Assembly (NCBI RefSeq): GCF_049933045.1
Contig: NZ_CP187926.1
Coordinates: 2,046,001 to 2,110,000 of the forward strand
From: Pseudocolwellia sp049933045
Lineage (GTDB): Bacteria > Pseudomonadota > Gammaproteobacteria > Enterobacterales > Alteromonadaceae
Direction of reading: 5' to 3'
Length of the DNA stretch: 64,000 bases
The position numbers and the translations under genes are program-made. The notes beneath the pieces were generated by a model. That model was not told the DNA's origin. It was given only the letters and a program-made list of their open reading frames with translations, and searched no databases. This document shows, piece by piece, positions 17,192-25,601 of this stretch (position 1 is its first letter; each line of letters begins with the position of its first letter).

Positions 17192-17229
17192 TAAGTATCT
17201 AGTAAATATTAATATTTACTAGATACTTA
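17192..17229. repeat. 38-bp perfect palindrome without spacer
   Basis: The 19-base half TAAGTATCTAGTAAATATT is followed directly by its exact reverse complement. It lies 31 bases after the queF stop. No T-run follows, so it is not a standard terminator. A second small hairpin (TTCGGC/GCCGAA, 17254-17270) lies between it and the cyclase gene. Confidence 0.8.
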
Positions 17230-17394
17230 GCTTTATATAATTCGATTGAAAAATTCGGCGATATGCCGAACTTTGATATATACTCAAATTAATATAAGTT
17301 AAAACATTCATCTTAATTTAAAAATCACTTTAATATATCTTCCAAAATAATATTAAAGAGTTAATTATTATATCTGTAGGACGTAATTACTTTT

Positions 17395-18999
17395 ATGAGC
17401 GATAAATCTTCATCTGATGCGCAAGTTATTCAATTAAAACAGAAATTAGAAGCTGCTATTTCTTCACGTGCCTTATTGGAAAATGATTTAAAAACACAAT
17501 CTTCCATGTTAATCGAATTTATTGGAAAGTTAACTCAAACCTGTAAAGGTCAAGATAAAACACTTGATAATAAATTAGCAAACTTACGCTCTTTACTTAA
17601 AAAGTCGGCCCCATTAACAGATATAGAAAAACAAATAACCTTCGTTTCACAGCTTTTACAAAAACATTCAAGCACCAATGCTGCCAATATAAAATCACTA
17701 CATACAGATTTTTTATCTGCAGGAAAAGCCTTACAAAAAATTAATGGTTTACCTGGAGACTTAAGACGAGATTTACGCGCGTTAATAGAAAGCGCTGAAG
17801 ATGAAAAAGATGCCGTTGTTCAATACGTCCCTATTTTAAATAAATTAATTGCTTTTTATACCATGGCGCTAGCCAGTAAAGTTAATGCAAACACCGATAA
17901 AAGCACGAATAAATCGACTCAAGAGTTACCAATTCCTACTGCCGAAACTTCAACGATACAGCCTGTAAATAAAGCCTTCATCGATAAATTTTCCATTATA
18001 TTGAATGAATTAGCCTTATCAGATATTAATACGAAACAGCTATCAACCGTAAAAGCTAAGATAAAACCTGATATGTCTAACGACAATTTATTAGACCGCT
18101 TCTTTGAAGTGTTTGATGTGATTGTTGAAGATTTAAAAAATGAACGAAACACAGCAAAAGTATTTTTATCAACGCTAAGTGAAACCTTATCTACAGTTCA
18201 ATCTGCAGTCAAAACCACATTAGCTGTTAGCGCAGAATCAGGCTCGAAACACGAAAAACTCAATATTATTCTACAAAAGCAAGTGGGTGAAATGGCGACA
18301 GAAATTAGCAACGCTACTTCCCTATCAAGCATAAAGAATGACATTAATGAGAAATTAAAACGCATTGCTAGCACATTACAGAAAAAGTCTGAATTTGAAG
18401 TTGAACAAAATAGTTTATTACAATCTCAAATGAAAGATATGGCATCTAAAGTTGAAGCGCTTCAAGAAGAAAGCAGAACCTTTGAAAAGCGTATTCAAGA
18501 GCAACAAGCTCGTAGTATGCAAGATGCGTTAACTAAGTTAGCTAATAGAGCCTGCTTTGATGATTACTATGCAAAATCATTAATGAAATATCACAGCAAA
18601 AATTTTGAATTAGTCATAGTGGTTCTCGACTTAGACGACTTTAAACGTATCAATGATACTTACGGACATACTGCTGGCGATAAGACATTACAAGTTATAG
18701 CAAATACGTTACAAAAACACATTGGCGAAAATGCATTTGTAGCTCGCTACGGTGGTGAAGAATTTGTATTGATTATGTCTCATGTAAACGAAGAACAACT
18801 TAAACAACGATTAAATACATTAAGACAACATATATCTCGATTACCTTTTAAATTTAAAAACGACAAAGTGAGTATTACCGTTTCAGTAGGTGCAACACAT
18901 GTTAATCCTCATGATAACACTCATACCGCATTTGAACGTGCTGACGAAGCTTTATACAAAGCCAAGGCTGAAGGTAAAAACCAAGTAATATATGTATAG
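17395..18999 (+). CDS. Diguanylate cyclase (GGDEF domain), cytosolic
   Basis: The 534-residue protein has a long helical N-terminal region of about 360 residues with coiled-coil stretches and no membrane segment. A GGDEF domain follows (about 370-534). The active-site loop reads RYGGEEF (GGEEF at 453-457), and LDLDDFKRINDTYGHTAGD supplies the metal and substrate residues. It should make cyclic di-GMP from two GTP. The RxxD inhibitory site normally just upstream reads GENA here, so product feedback is probably absent. The N-terminal ligand or partner is unknown. It stands between queF and ppnN, interrupting the E. coli-like order. Confidence 0.9.
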   Translation: MSDKSSSDAQVIQLKQKLEAAISSRALLENDLKTQSSMLIEFIGKLTQTCKGQDKTLDNKLANLRSLLKKSAPLTDIEKQITFVSQLLQKHSSTNAANIKSLHTDFLSAGKALQKINGLPGDLRRDLRALIESAEDEKDAVVQYVPILNKLIAFYTMALASKVNANTDKSTNKSTQELPIPTAETSTIQPVNKAFIDKFSIILNELALSDINTKQLSTVKAKIKPDMSNDNLLDRFFEVFDVIVEDLKNERNTAKVFLSTLSETLSTVQSAVKTTLAVSAESGSKHEKLNIILQKQVGEMATEISNATSLSSIKNDINEKLKRIASTLQKKSEFEVEQNSLLQSQMKDMASKVEALQEESRTFEKRIQEQQARSMQDALTKLANRACFDDYYAKSLMKYHSKNFELVIVVLDLDDFKRINDTYGHTAGDKTLQVIANTLQKHIGENAFVARYGGEEFVLIMSHVNEEQLKQRLNTLRQHISRLPFKFKNDKVSITVSVGATHVNPHDNTHTAFERADEALYKAKAEGKNQVIYV

Positions 19000-19033
19000 T
19001 TTTTTCTTCGAACAATAATCTTTTAACTTCCAA

Positions 19034-19088
19034 TATCCTGACATAAGAACTATCTATTATTACCGTTATGTCAGGATACCTCCCTCAT
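19034..19088. repeat. 13-bp inverted repeat ahead of ppnN
   Basis: TATCCTGACATAA (19034-19046) and TTATGTCAGGATA (19076-19088) are perfectly complementary across 29 bases. The right arm ends about 10 bases before the ppnN ribosome site. It could be a 5' leader structure or a pair of operator half-sites. Confidence 0.5.
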
Positions 19089-19106
19089 TCCCGAAAAGGA
19101 TTTAAT

Positions 19107-20453
19107 ATGCATACACAACTCGACCCTGTAGGAAACATGAAGCTACTTTCTCCTATGGAAGTAGACAAACTTCAACAATCGGCCACTAGTGATTTATATA
19201 AGCTTTACCGTAATTGTTCTTTGGCTGTATTAAATGCGGGTAGCCATACGGATAATGCCGAAGAAATTTACCAATTATCGCCAGACTTTCAAATAAAAAT
19301 ACTCCGCCGCGAACGTGGTATTAAATTAGATTTACAAAACCCTCCTCAACATGCCTTTGTCGACGGTGTTATTATTAAAGGGATTCAAGAACATTTATCG
19401 GCCGTGTTACGAGATATATTGTTCACGAATACCAAATACCAAAACATTAGTGACGACTCTAGTGAAATAACACATGTAACCTTTGATATTTTACGTAATG
19501 CTAATGTGATAAAACCCGAAACAGATCCTAATTTAATTACTTGTTGGGGTGGTCATTCAATCAACCAAATTGAATATAAATATACCAAAGAAGTAGGGTA
19601 TCAATTAGGTTTACGTGGATTTAACATTTGTACAGGTTGTGGACCTGGTGCAATGAAAGGGCCGATGAAAGGTGCCACGATTAGCCATGCTAAACAACGT
19701 AACAACTTTGGCCGTTATATTGGTTTAACTGAGCCGAGTATTATTGCTGCTGAGCCACCAAACCCAATAGTTAACGAACTAGTAATAATGCCTGATATTG
19801 AGAAAAGATTAGAAGCATTTGTTCGAATATCTCACGGCATTATTATTTTCCCTGGTGGCGCAGGAACTTCTGAAGAACTGCTTTATTTATTAGGCATAAT
19901 GCTTAACACTAAAAACCAAGCACAAAAATTACCTATCATTTTAACGGGTCCTGTTGAAAGTAAAGCGTATTTTGAAGAGATTGATGCCTTCATTGGTGCT
20001 ACATTAGGTGAGAAAGCTCAAGCATTGTATGAAATAATTATTGGTGACTCTGAAAAAGTAGCCAAAACACTCAAAGTAAAATTAGAAGATGTTCTTACCT
20101 ATAGAAAAGAAGTGGGTGATTCTTATCATTTTAATTGGTCTTTAGTGATAGAGCCTGACTTTCAACGCCCTTTTGAGCCAGATCATGAAAGCATGGCAAA
20201 TCAAAACATAAGCTTTGATCAAGAAACGTCAACGCTTGCTGCAAATTTACGACGAATATTTTCAGGTATTGTTGCGGGTAATGTTAAAGCTTCAGGTATA
20301 AAAGAAGTAAGAGAAAATGGACCATTTGATATAAAAGGCGATCCAAAGATAATGGCGCTGATGGACAAACTCTTAAAATCTTTTGTTGAACAAGAACGTA
20401 TGAAGTTACCTGGCACCAAATATCAACCTTGTTACAGAGTTATCGGAGAATAA
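19107..20453 (+). CDS. ppnN: Pyrimidine/purine nucleotide 5'-monophosphate nucleosidase PpnN
   Basis: PpnN (YgdH) splits nucleoside monophosphates into base and ribose-5-phosphate. In E. coli it is stimulated by (p)ppGpp. The 448-residue protein, starting at 19107 behind AAAAGGA, has the family's N-domain, a central LOG-like Rossmann core (CWGGHSIN, CGPGAMKGPMKGA, FPGGAGTSEELLYLLG) and the long C-terminal domain. An upstream ATG at 19068 would run from the inverted repeat and lacks a ribosome site. The xni reading frame begins 4 bases after its stop, so the two form an operon. Confidence 0.93.
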   Translation: MHTQLDPVGNMKLLSPMEVDKLQQSATSDLYKLYRNCSLAVLNAGSHTDNAEEIYQLSPDFQIKILRRERGIKLDLQNPPQHAFVDGVIIKGIQEHLSAVLRDILFTNTKYQNISDDSSEITHVTFDILRNANVIKPETDPNLITCWGGHSINQIEYKYTKEVGYQLGLRGFNICTGCGPGAMKGPMKGATISHAKQRNNFGRYIGLTEPSIIAAEPPNPIVNELVIMPDIEKRLEAFVRISHGIIIFPGGAGTSEELLYLLGIMLNTKNQAQKLPIILTGPVESKAYFEEIDAFIGATLGEKAQALYEIIIGDSEKVAKTLKVKLEDVLTYRKEVGDSYHFNWSLVIEPDFQRPFEPDHESMANQNISFDQETSTLAANLRRIFSGIVAGNVKASGIKEVRENGPFDIKGDPKIMALMDKLLKSFVEQERMKLPGTKYQPCYRVIGE

Positions 20454-20456
20454 CGA

Positions 20457-21255
20457 ATGAGCGCACATCTTGTACTTATAGATGCTTTAAACTTAATTAG
20501 AAGAATTTATGCGGTACAAGAGCGCCCGTTTTTGCTGAATAATGAATTAGCAGAAAGCACAAAACAACAAGTATTATTCAATACCCAACAAGCTACAGTT
20601 AACGCCATCAAAAAAATAATAGACCTACTACAACCTACCCATATATTAACGGTGTTCGATAGTAAAAATTCTTGTTGGCGCTATGACATCTTCCCTGATT
20701 ATAAAAAGGGAAGAAAAAAAAATGCCTGAGCACTTAGCGCAGCAATTATCTTATATTCAAGACGAGTTAATGATGATGAAAGTTGACTCGTTAATATCTG
20801 AAACAGATGAAGCTGACGATCTTATCGCTACCCTCACTCAAAAAGTCGCGCTTAAAGGTAAAAATGTCACCATAGTTTCAACAGACAAAGGCTTCTTGTC
20901 GATGTTGAACGAACACATTAATGTTTACGATTATTTCAATAAACGTTATTTAGACAAAGCTTATGTTTTAGAGAAGTTTAATGTCGCACCAGAACAACTT
21001 GTCGACTTTTGGACGCTGACAGGCGATAGCACCAATAAAATACCAGGCGTTGCAGGTATAGGCCAAGTAACAGCAGCTAGTTTATTAAATGAGTATGGAA
21101 CATTATCAGCAATTACAGCAGCTGAAGATTTGAAAGCTAGTATGGCTAAAAAGTTAGAAGAGCATACCGATACTATTGAGTTAAGCAGTAAGCTACTCAC
21201 CTTAAAAGATGACATCCCATTGGGCTTCAACTTAAAAGATATTCGTTATCAGTAA
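20457..21255 (+). pseudogene. xni: Flap endonuclease Xni (exonuclease IX), frameshifted at an A9 run
   Basis: Residues 1-88 (HLVLIDALNLIRRIYAVQ... FPDYKKGRKK) and the following frame (MPEHLAQQL... EADDLIATL, STDKGF, DYFNKRYLD, KIPGVAGIG) align end to end with E. coli Xni. They are in different frames. The break is a run of nine A at 20714-20722; eight would keep one frame of about 265 residues. The first frame stops at 20729. Both parts keep conserved residues, so the lesion is recent, a sequencing error, or bypassed by slippage on the A-run. The gene is directly downstream of ppnN. Confidence 0.88.
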
Positions 21256-21278
21256 GATTAGAAAGCCCTAAAATATAA

Positions 21279-21639
21279 TACCAAACGGATTAATTTATTG
21301 CTCACTTAGCGAGAATTTAAAGGCTTAGAGGCACAGGTTCATAGTTCCAGACTGAACCTAAGCACCTACATCCATGTAGGCGAGGCATTGATTGAAGAGA
21401 ATGGTTATTCTCGGTAACTGCTCCTGCGTTACCCTAATGTCCTACATCCATGTAGGAACCTTGTCAAAATCAATAACGCGGCATATGAGCCTTTAAATTC
21501 TCGCCCTTCGGGAGCTCATTAGCAAACTGATAACATCACAAAATTAAAAAAATATAGAATAACTATGTTTAATCAATTTTGCTTGTTCTAAGCTTGCTAA
21601 TGTAGTTCTAAGTTGCTCAATACATTAATCCGTTTGGTA
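21279..21639. mobile_element. 361-bp MITE-like element with nested palindromes
   Basis: The ends carry a perfect inverted repeat (TACCAAACGGATTAAT at the left, its complement at the right), extending imperfectly to about 30 bases. A TAA direct repeat (21276-21278 and 21640-21642) flanks it, as expected for target duplication. Inside, GCGAGAATTTAAAGGCT (21309-21325) pairs perfectly with 21488-21504. CCTACATCCATGTAGG occurs twice (21365-21380, 21441-21456). There is no coding frame. It lies between the converging xni and rlmM genes. Confidence 0.8.
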
Positions 21640-21668
21640 TAACCTCATACCTCAGATTTATAAATAAA

Positions 21669-21695
21669 AAACCCCAAGCAAAAAGCTCAGGGTTT
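21669..21695 (-). terminator. rlmM terminator
   Basis: A stem of AAACCC plus AGC with an internal two-base mismatch and a 5-base loop is followed on the minus strand by GGGGTTTTTTATTT. It lies 68 bases past the rlmM stop. Confidence 0.75.
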
Positions 21696-21762
21696 AATGT
21701 TTTTATACGTTGACATCACTTACCGTATTATCAGTTAGAGATTTAGTTAATTACTCAATCTG

Positions 21763-22848
21763 TTATTCAATTAAGGGTAACGGAGATAATAATCTTGCGT
21801 GTACTGTAATTTCTTCACGATCGTAATATAAATGCTTAGCGAACAACTCATATTTAACATTGTAGTGACTAAACATATCTTTCATTGTTTGCAGATCGTC
21901 ATTAACTTGTTGGTAACGCCCTTTCATAGGAAGTTTTAAGTTAAACATAGCTTCTTTACAGTAGCCTTTTAATAACCACTCAGCCATTAGTTTAGCTACA
22001 CGTTGAGGCTTTTCTATCATGTCGCACACTAACCAATAGTTATTCTGTTTCATTGGTGTGTATTTAAAGCCATCCATCATTTTGTGTTTAACTTGACCTG
22101 ATTCCATCAAAGACTCAGCCATTGGACCATTATCGATAGCAGTAACCATCATGCCACGTCTAACAAGCTGATAAGTCCAACCACCAGGAGCAGAACCTAA
22201 ATCAACAGCTTTCAAACCTGACGTTAAACGTTCATCCCACTCATCTCTTGGAATAAAGTGTAAAAACGCTTCATCAAGTTTAAGGGTAGAACGACTCGGT
22301 GAAGCACTTGGGAATTTTAAACGCGGAATACCCATTACATGCACAGAACTGTTATGTGCGTACGAATAACCTAAAATAACTTCGTTACCACTTAAAAATA
22401 AAGCATGTAAAATAGCGCCTTCGTTATCACCTTTCTCAGTTAAAGAACCTAACTTTCTTAGCGACTGTCTTAATGGAACCGCTAGTTTACGACAAAACTT
22501 AGAAAGCTCTTTACCATCATTGGTATCAGGCATTTCCATGCGCAAGTCAGCATATTGAAAATCACTACCAAGCGCTTCAGTAATCGCTTCAACACGATTG
22601 TAGTCAGGTAAGTCAAGCTTATCTGTTACTGATAAAAACCATTGACGAGCAAAGATCAAACGACGTAAAGGCATTTCATTTAACAGCTTATCGCCCTCTT
22701 CTGCCACATTTAAGTGAAAGTAAACGAGCCCCTGATTTTTTTTCAATTCTAAGTAGCCGTAAACTTCATTCCACGCTGCTTTTTCTTGAATTTCTGCACC
22801 ACACTCTTTTTCAAAGCCTGGGCGACAATATAATATAATAGAGGCCAT
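21763..22848 (-). CDS. rlmM: 23S rRNA 2'-O-ribose C2498 methyltransferase RlmM
   Basis: RlmM methylates the ribose of C2498 in 23S rRNA using S-adenosylmethionine. The 361-residue length is standard. The N-terminal THUMP-like region (SIILYCRPGFEKECGAEIQEKA) precedes a Rossmann-fold methyltransferase with the SAM motif VDLGSAPGGWTYQLVRRG and the catalytic-region VCDMIEKPQRVAKLMAEWL and FNLKLPMKGR. It ends in a strong terminator and lies beside DUF423 and gcvA, as in E. coli. Confidence 0.96.
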   Translation of the reverse strand: MASIILYCRPGFEKECGAEIQEKAAWNEVYGYLELKKNQGLVYFHLNVAEEGDKLLNEMPLRRLIFARQWFLSVTDKLDLPDYNRVEAITEALGSDFQYADLRMEMPDTNDGKELSKFCRKLAVPLRQSLRKLGSLTEKGDNEGAILHALFLSGNEVILGYSYAHNSSVHVMGIPRLKFPSASPSRSTLKLDEAFLHFIPRDEWDERLTSGLKAVDLGSAPGGWTYQLVRRGMMVTAIDNGPMAESLMESGQVKHKMMDGFKYTPMKQNNYWLVCDMIEKPQRVAKLMAEWLLKGYCKEAMFNLKLPMKGRYQQVNDDLQTMKDMFSHYNVKYELFAKHLYYDREEITVHARLLSPLPLIE

Positions 22849-22918
22849 ATTTATTTACTTTCTTATTTACTTTTAATGAATTAGTGATTTACCTAAAAGG
22901 GATCATGAACACAGTATT

Positions 22919-23326
22919 TTAGTTGTTTGATTCAAGCGATTTTTTGCTTACAAATATAAGACACAACCAAGCTAAAGCTAATAACATACCACCAACAGGT
23001 GCTAATTTTCCGATAACAGCTCCGATACTTGTCAGCGCAAAAAATGTTTTCACATATAAGCTACCACTAAAGCACAAAATACCTAAACTGAAACATACTG
23101 CTGAACTTAGCAACCATTTAGAGGCTGACTTTGTGTACCAAACAATCGACACAAACAAAGCAAGTGTATGAATAAACTGATAAAACTGCGCATTCTCGAT
23201 TCGCATTTTATCAATAACAGATAATGTTTGCCCAGCATGAGCAAACCAAGCGCCGAATAATACTGAAAAAGCGCCACTTATACCAACAAAAAACAATAAT
23301 AAGCGTATCAATTTAAGATTGTTCAT
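22919..23326 (-). CDS. DUF423 family membrane protein (YgdD-like)
   Basis: The 135-residue protein has four predicted membrane helices. It carries the DUF423 landmarks GAWFAHAGQ near residue 25, an FYQFIHTLALF segment, LGILCFSGSLYVK and the C-terminal GKLAPVGGMLLALAWL. It sits in the inner membrane; the family has no known activity. Its start overlaps the stop of the hydrolase gene by 14 bases, so it is co-transcribed with it and gcvA. rlmM follows 70 bases downstream. Confidence 0.9.
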   Translation of the reverse strand: MNNLKLIRLLLFFVGISGAFSVLFGAWFAHAGQTLSVIDKMRIENAQFYQFIHTLALFVSIVWYTKSASKWLLSSAVCFSLGILCFSGSLYVKTFFALTSIGAVIGKLAPVGGMLLALAWLCLIFVSKKSLESNN

Positions 23327-23993
23327 GAATAAACCTGACTAGCTGTTCAACAGCGGTTTTTAAGTGTTGGGCATGAGTATAGCCTGATTTAACTCTAGGC
23401 TTTAAATTGTGATCGCCATCTTCAAAATAAAACACTTCGCATAAGGGGGAAATATCATAGTTTTCTATTTCACTTTTATCTCCTAGAGTATCTCTATCGC
23501 CTTGCAAAATAAGTATAGGTAAAAGGGTTTCTTGTAAGGGCTCTAAACGTAGTTTCTCTGGCTTTTTTTGAGGATGAAAAGGGTAACCAATACAAACAGT
23601 ACCTTTTACAGCAACTCCCGAAGAAGAGAGAGTTGCAGCTACGCGCCCTCCCATCGATTTACCGCCAATAAAAACAGGTAATCCATTTGAGTTATCTTGT
23701 AAGTATTTATCAACCACCTCTTGGTAGCACTCAAGCAGCAATGGCATTCTGTTTGGCGGATATTTTCTGCCATCCACTAAACGCTTATCCATATACGGAA
23801 AGTTAAAACGCACTACGTTAATATTTTTGTTATTTAATGCGGTAGAAAAGTTTTCCATAAAATGGTGACTTTTATCAGCTCCTGCACCATGGGCAAATAT
23901 AAATAAAGCTTTTGGTTGCTTAACAAAATTTTCAATAACTGAAGACTGGCTAGCTTCTGCTGGAGCTATTTTATTTTCTATATTAATCGTCAT
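23313..23993 (-). CDS. Alpha/beta hydrolase (KANSL3/Tex30-type)
   Basis: The 226-residue protein has the hydrolase fold order: FIFAHGAGADKSHHF as the oxyanion-loop region, the nucleophile elbow GGKSMGGR, then an acid (GDRDTLG) and a late histidine (EDGDHNLKPR). This matches the alpha/beta hydrolase family with KANSL3/Tex30 relatives. It is probably a cytosolic esterase or thioesterase; no substrate is known. It overlaps gcvA by 11 bases and DUF423 by 14, which makes a compact gcvA-hydrolase-DUF423 operon. Confidence 0.85.
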   Translation of the reverse strand: MTINIENKIAPAEASQSSVIENFVKQPKALFIFAHGAGADKSHHFMENFSTALNNKNINVVRFNFPYMDKRLVDGRKYPPNRMPLLLECYQEVVDKYLQDNSNGLPVFIGGKSMGGRVAATLSSSGVAVKGTVCIGYPFHPQKKPEKLRLEPLQETLLPILILQGDRDTLGDKSEIENYDISPLCEVFYFEDGDHNLKPRVKSGYTHAQHLKTAVEQLVRFIHEQS

Positions 23994-24894
23994 ATAAATC
24001 TTCTTCCTGCTCTAACGCTACAGTTTCTAATACCCACTCTCTAAAGGCGGCTATTTTACCTAAATCACGTTGATGTTCGCGGCAAACCATATAGTGAGCA
24101 TTCTTACTCACCAAAACTTCATGGAATGGACAGATTAAACGTCCTGAATCGATATCTGGCTTAGCAAATGCACTATTCGCTAATGCGACACCTTGTCCGT
24201 GGATAGCCGCTTGAACAACCATCGCCGAATGACTAAAGATAGGTCCGTGGTTTACGTTCACACCTTTAACTTTCACTTTTTTAAACCATAAGGTCCAATC
24301 TTTACGAGAAGTATCATGTAATAAAGTGTGATTGGCTAAGTCTTCGATCTTTTTCAGAGGTTTACCTTGTGTAAAAATAAGTGGAGAACAAACAGGAATT
24401 AAATATTCTTGATGAAGTTTTTCAGTATGTAAATCGCCCCAGTCACCACGTCCGTAGTTAATAGCGACATCAACATCTTCAGTTAACAAGTTATCAGTTT
24501 GTTCTACAGCTTTTATTCTTACATCAATATCAGGGTGTTCAAGACTAAAAGCATTCAGTCGAGGAATTAACCATTGAATAGCAAAACTCGGCTGTAAACT
24601 AACCGTTATTGCACCCTTGTCGCCTCGGGCGAATAGTTTTTCGGTGGCTTCCTGAATATTGTTAAAAACATCTTTAATATCTAAATAGTAAGACTGCCCT
24701 TCCTCGGTTAATAGAAGTGCTCTATTTTTACGCATGAATAGTTTAAGACCAATAAATTCTTCTAATGCTTTTATTTGATGACTAACCGCAGCTTGCGTAA
24801 CAAAAAGCTCTTCTGCCGCACGAGTAAAACTTAGACGTCTTGCAGACGCTTCAAACACCCGCAATGCGTTTAGAGGCGGTAATTTACTTGCCAT
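23983..24894 (-). CDS. gcvA: GcvA, LysR-type regulator of glycine cleavage
   Basis: The 303-residue protein is very close to E. coli GcvA through its whole length. It has the N-terminal helix-turn-helix (LPPLNALRVFEASARRLSFTRAAEELFVTQAAVSHQIKALE) and then the periplasmic-binding-like effector domain with VAINYGRGDW and GPIFSHSAMVVQAAIHGQGVALANSAFA. GcvA activates the gcvTHP operon with glycine and represses it with purines. It leads a three-gene operon here. No gcvB small RNA is recognisable upstream, although E. coli has one at this place. Confidence 0.95.
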   Translation of the reverse strand: MASKLPPLNALRVFEASARRLSFTRAAEELFVTQAAVSHQIKALEEFIGLKLFMRKNRALLLTEEGQSYYLDIKDVFNNIQEATEKLFARGDKGAITVSLQPSFAIQWLIPRLNAFSLEHPDIDVRIKAVEQTDNLLTEDVDVAINYGRGDWGDLHTEKLHQEYLIPVCSPLIFTQGKPLKKIEDLANHTLLHDTSRKDWTLWFKKVKVKGVNVNHGPIFSHSAMVVQAAIHGQGVALANSAFAKPDIDSGRLICPFHEVLVSKNAHYMVCREHQRDLGKIAAFREWVLETVALEQEEDLYDD

Positions 24895-25196
24895 TATAAC
24901 ATTTCACTTAAATTGATAATTGTTAAGTTAATAAACTTATTTTTAATGTAAGCATAGTAACTAAAGCAACCACAAGTATCCATTAGTTTTTCTAATGATT
25001 AACATTAATTATAGTCGTTTTTAATGTTGAAGGTATTACCTTATTATATGCAATATAGATGAAGGACTTCATCTCAACCCCATAATTGGATGGGTTATAG
25101 AAAAATTGTAAAGTACAGATTACAATTAGTATTGAGAAAATAGGTCCTAAAAAATCTATACGTAAATTAATGTATTATTTTTTAGAGGGTCCAAAA
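24895..25196. other. Divergent intergenic region between gcvA and a small exported protein gene
   Basis: The region holds three small hairpins on an AT-rich background: CATTAG/CTAATG (24981-24997), GATGAAG/CTTCATC (25058-25073) and TTGTAA/TTACAA (about 25107-25126). They may structure the leader of the rightward gene. I see no GU-rich region or terminator that would mark a GcvB-type RNA, and no LysR operator that I can fix. Confidence 0.45.
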
Positions 25197-25463
25197 ATGA
25201 AAAACGTAAAAATGTTTATAACAACAATAGCACTTACTTTAGCTGCATCAGCTTCAGTTCAAGCCATCGAGTTAGTACAAGTAGAAGATTTTAATAGCAA
25301 TGGTTTAGCAATCAACGTAAATACTGAGTTAGCTCAATCATTAAAAAGCATGAACACATTAACGTTAAATGTTGAAAAATCTGCTCAAGAAATTCTTATT
25401 ACTCAAAGCGACGAACAGTTCAATTCAATTGAATTAGACACATTAGTAGCAGTAGCTGAGTAA
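25197..25463 (+). CDS. Small exported protein of unknown function
   Basis: The start is taken at the ATG at 25197 (88 residues) because a clean signal peptide begins there (MKNVKMFITTIALTLAASASVQA, cut before IE). A GAGGG lies upstream. An ATG 27 bases earlier would add a non-signal extension. The mature 65 residues are acidic, without cysteines or a known motif (VEKSAQEILITQSDEQFNSIELDTLVAVAE). I do not recognise a family. It is monocistronic, diverges from gcvA and ends before a strong bidirectional terminator. Confidence 0.65.
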   Translation: MKNVKMFITTIALTLAASASVQAIELVQVEDFNSNGLAINVNTELAQSLKSMNTLTLNVEKSAQEILITQSDEQFNSIELDTLVAVAE

Positions 25464-25549
25464 TACTATTATCTATTGGCTTCTCTAGGGCTAATAACTA
25501 ATAAACAACGCGAATGTTATTTGTGTAAAAGATTAAATCCCAACCATAA

Positions 25550-25574
25550 AAAAAGGTGCTTTAAGCACCTTTTT
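25550..25574. terminator. Bidirectional terminator between small exported protein gene and greA
   Basis: A perfect stem built on AAGGTGCTT/AAGCACCTT with A and T runs on either side lies between two converging genes. Confidence 0.9.
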
Positions 25575-25601
25575 TAGTATCTAAAATTGCTATTAACAAT
25601 A

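Noticed and set aside
20705..20729. Programmed +1 ribosomal frameshift in xni
   Set aside because: No known +1 shift motif such as a rare codon or stop context with stimulator is visible; an A-run length change or transcriptional slippage explains it more simply.
21365..21456. CRISPR-like repeats (two copies of CCTACATCCATGTAGG)
   Set aside because: Only two copies, palindromic, inside a MITE-like element with unequal context and no cas genes.
24895..25196. GcvB small RNA gene opposite gcvA, as in E. coli
   Set aside because: No GU-rich regulatory stretch and no terminator in the right place; only short unrelated hairpins.
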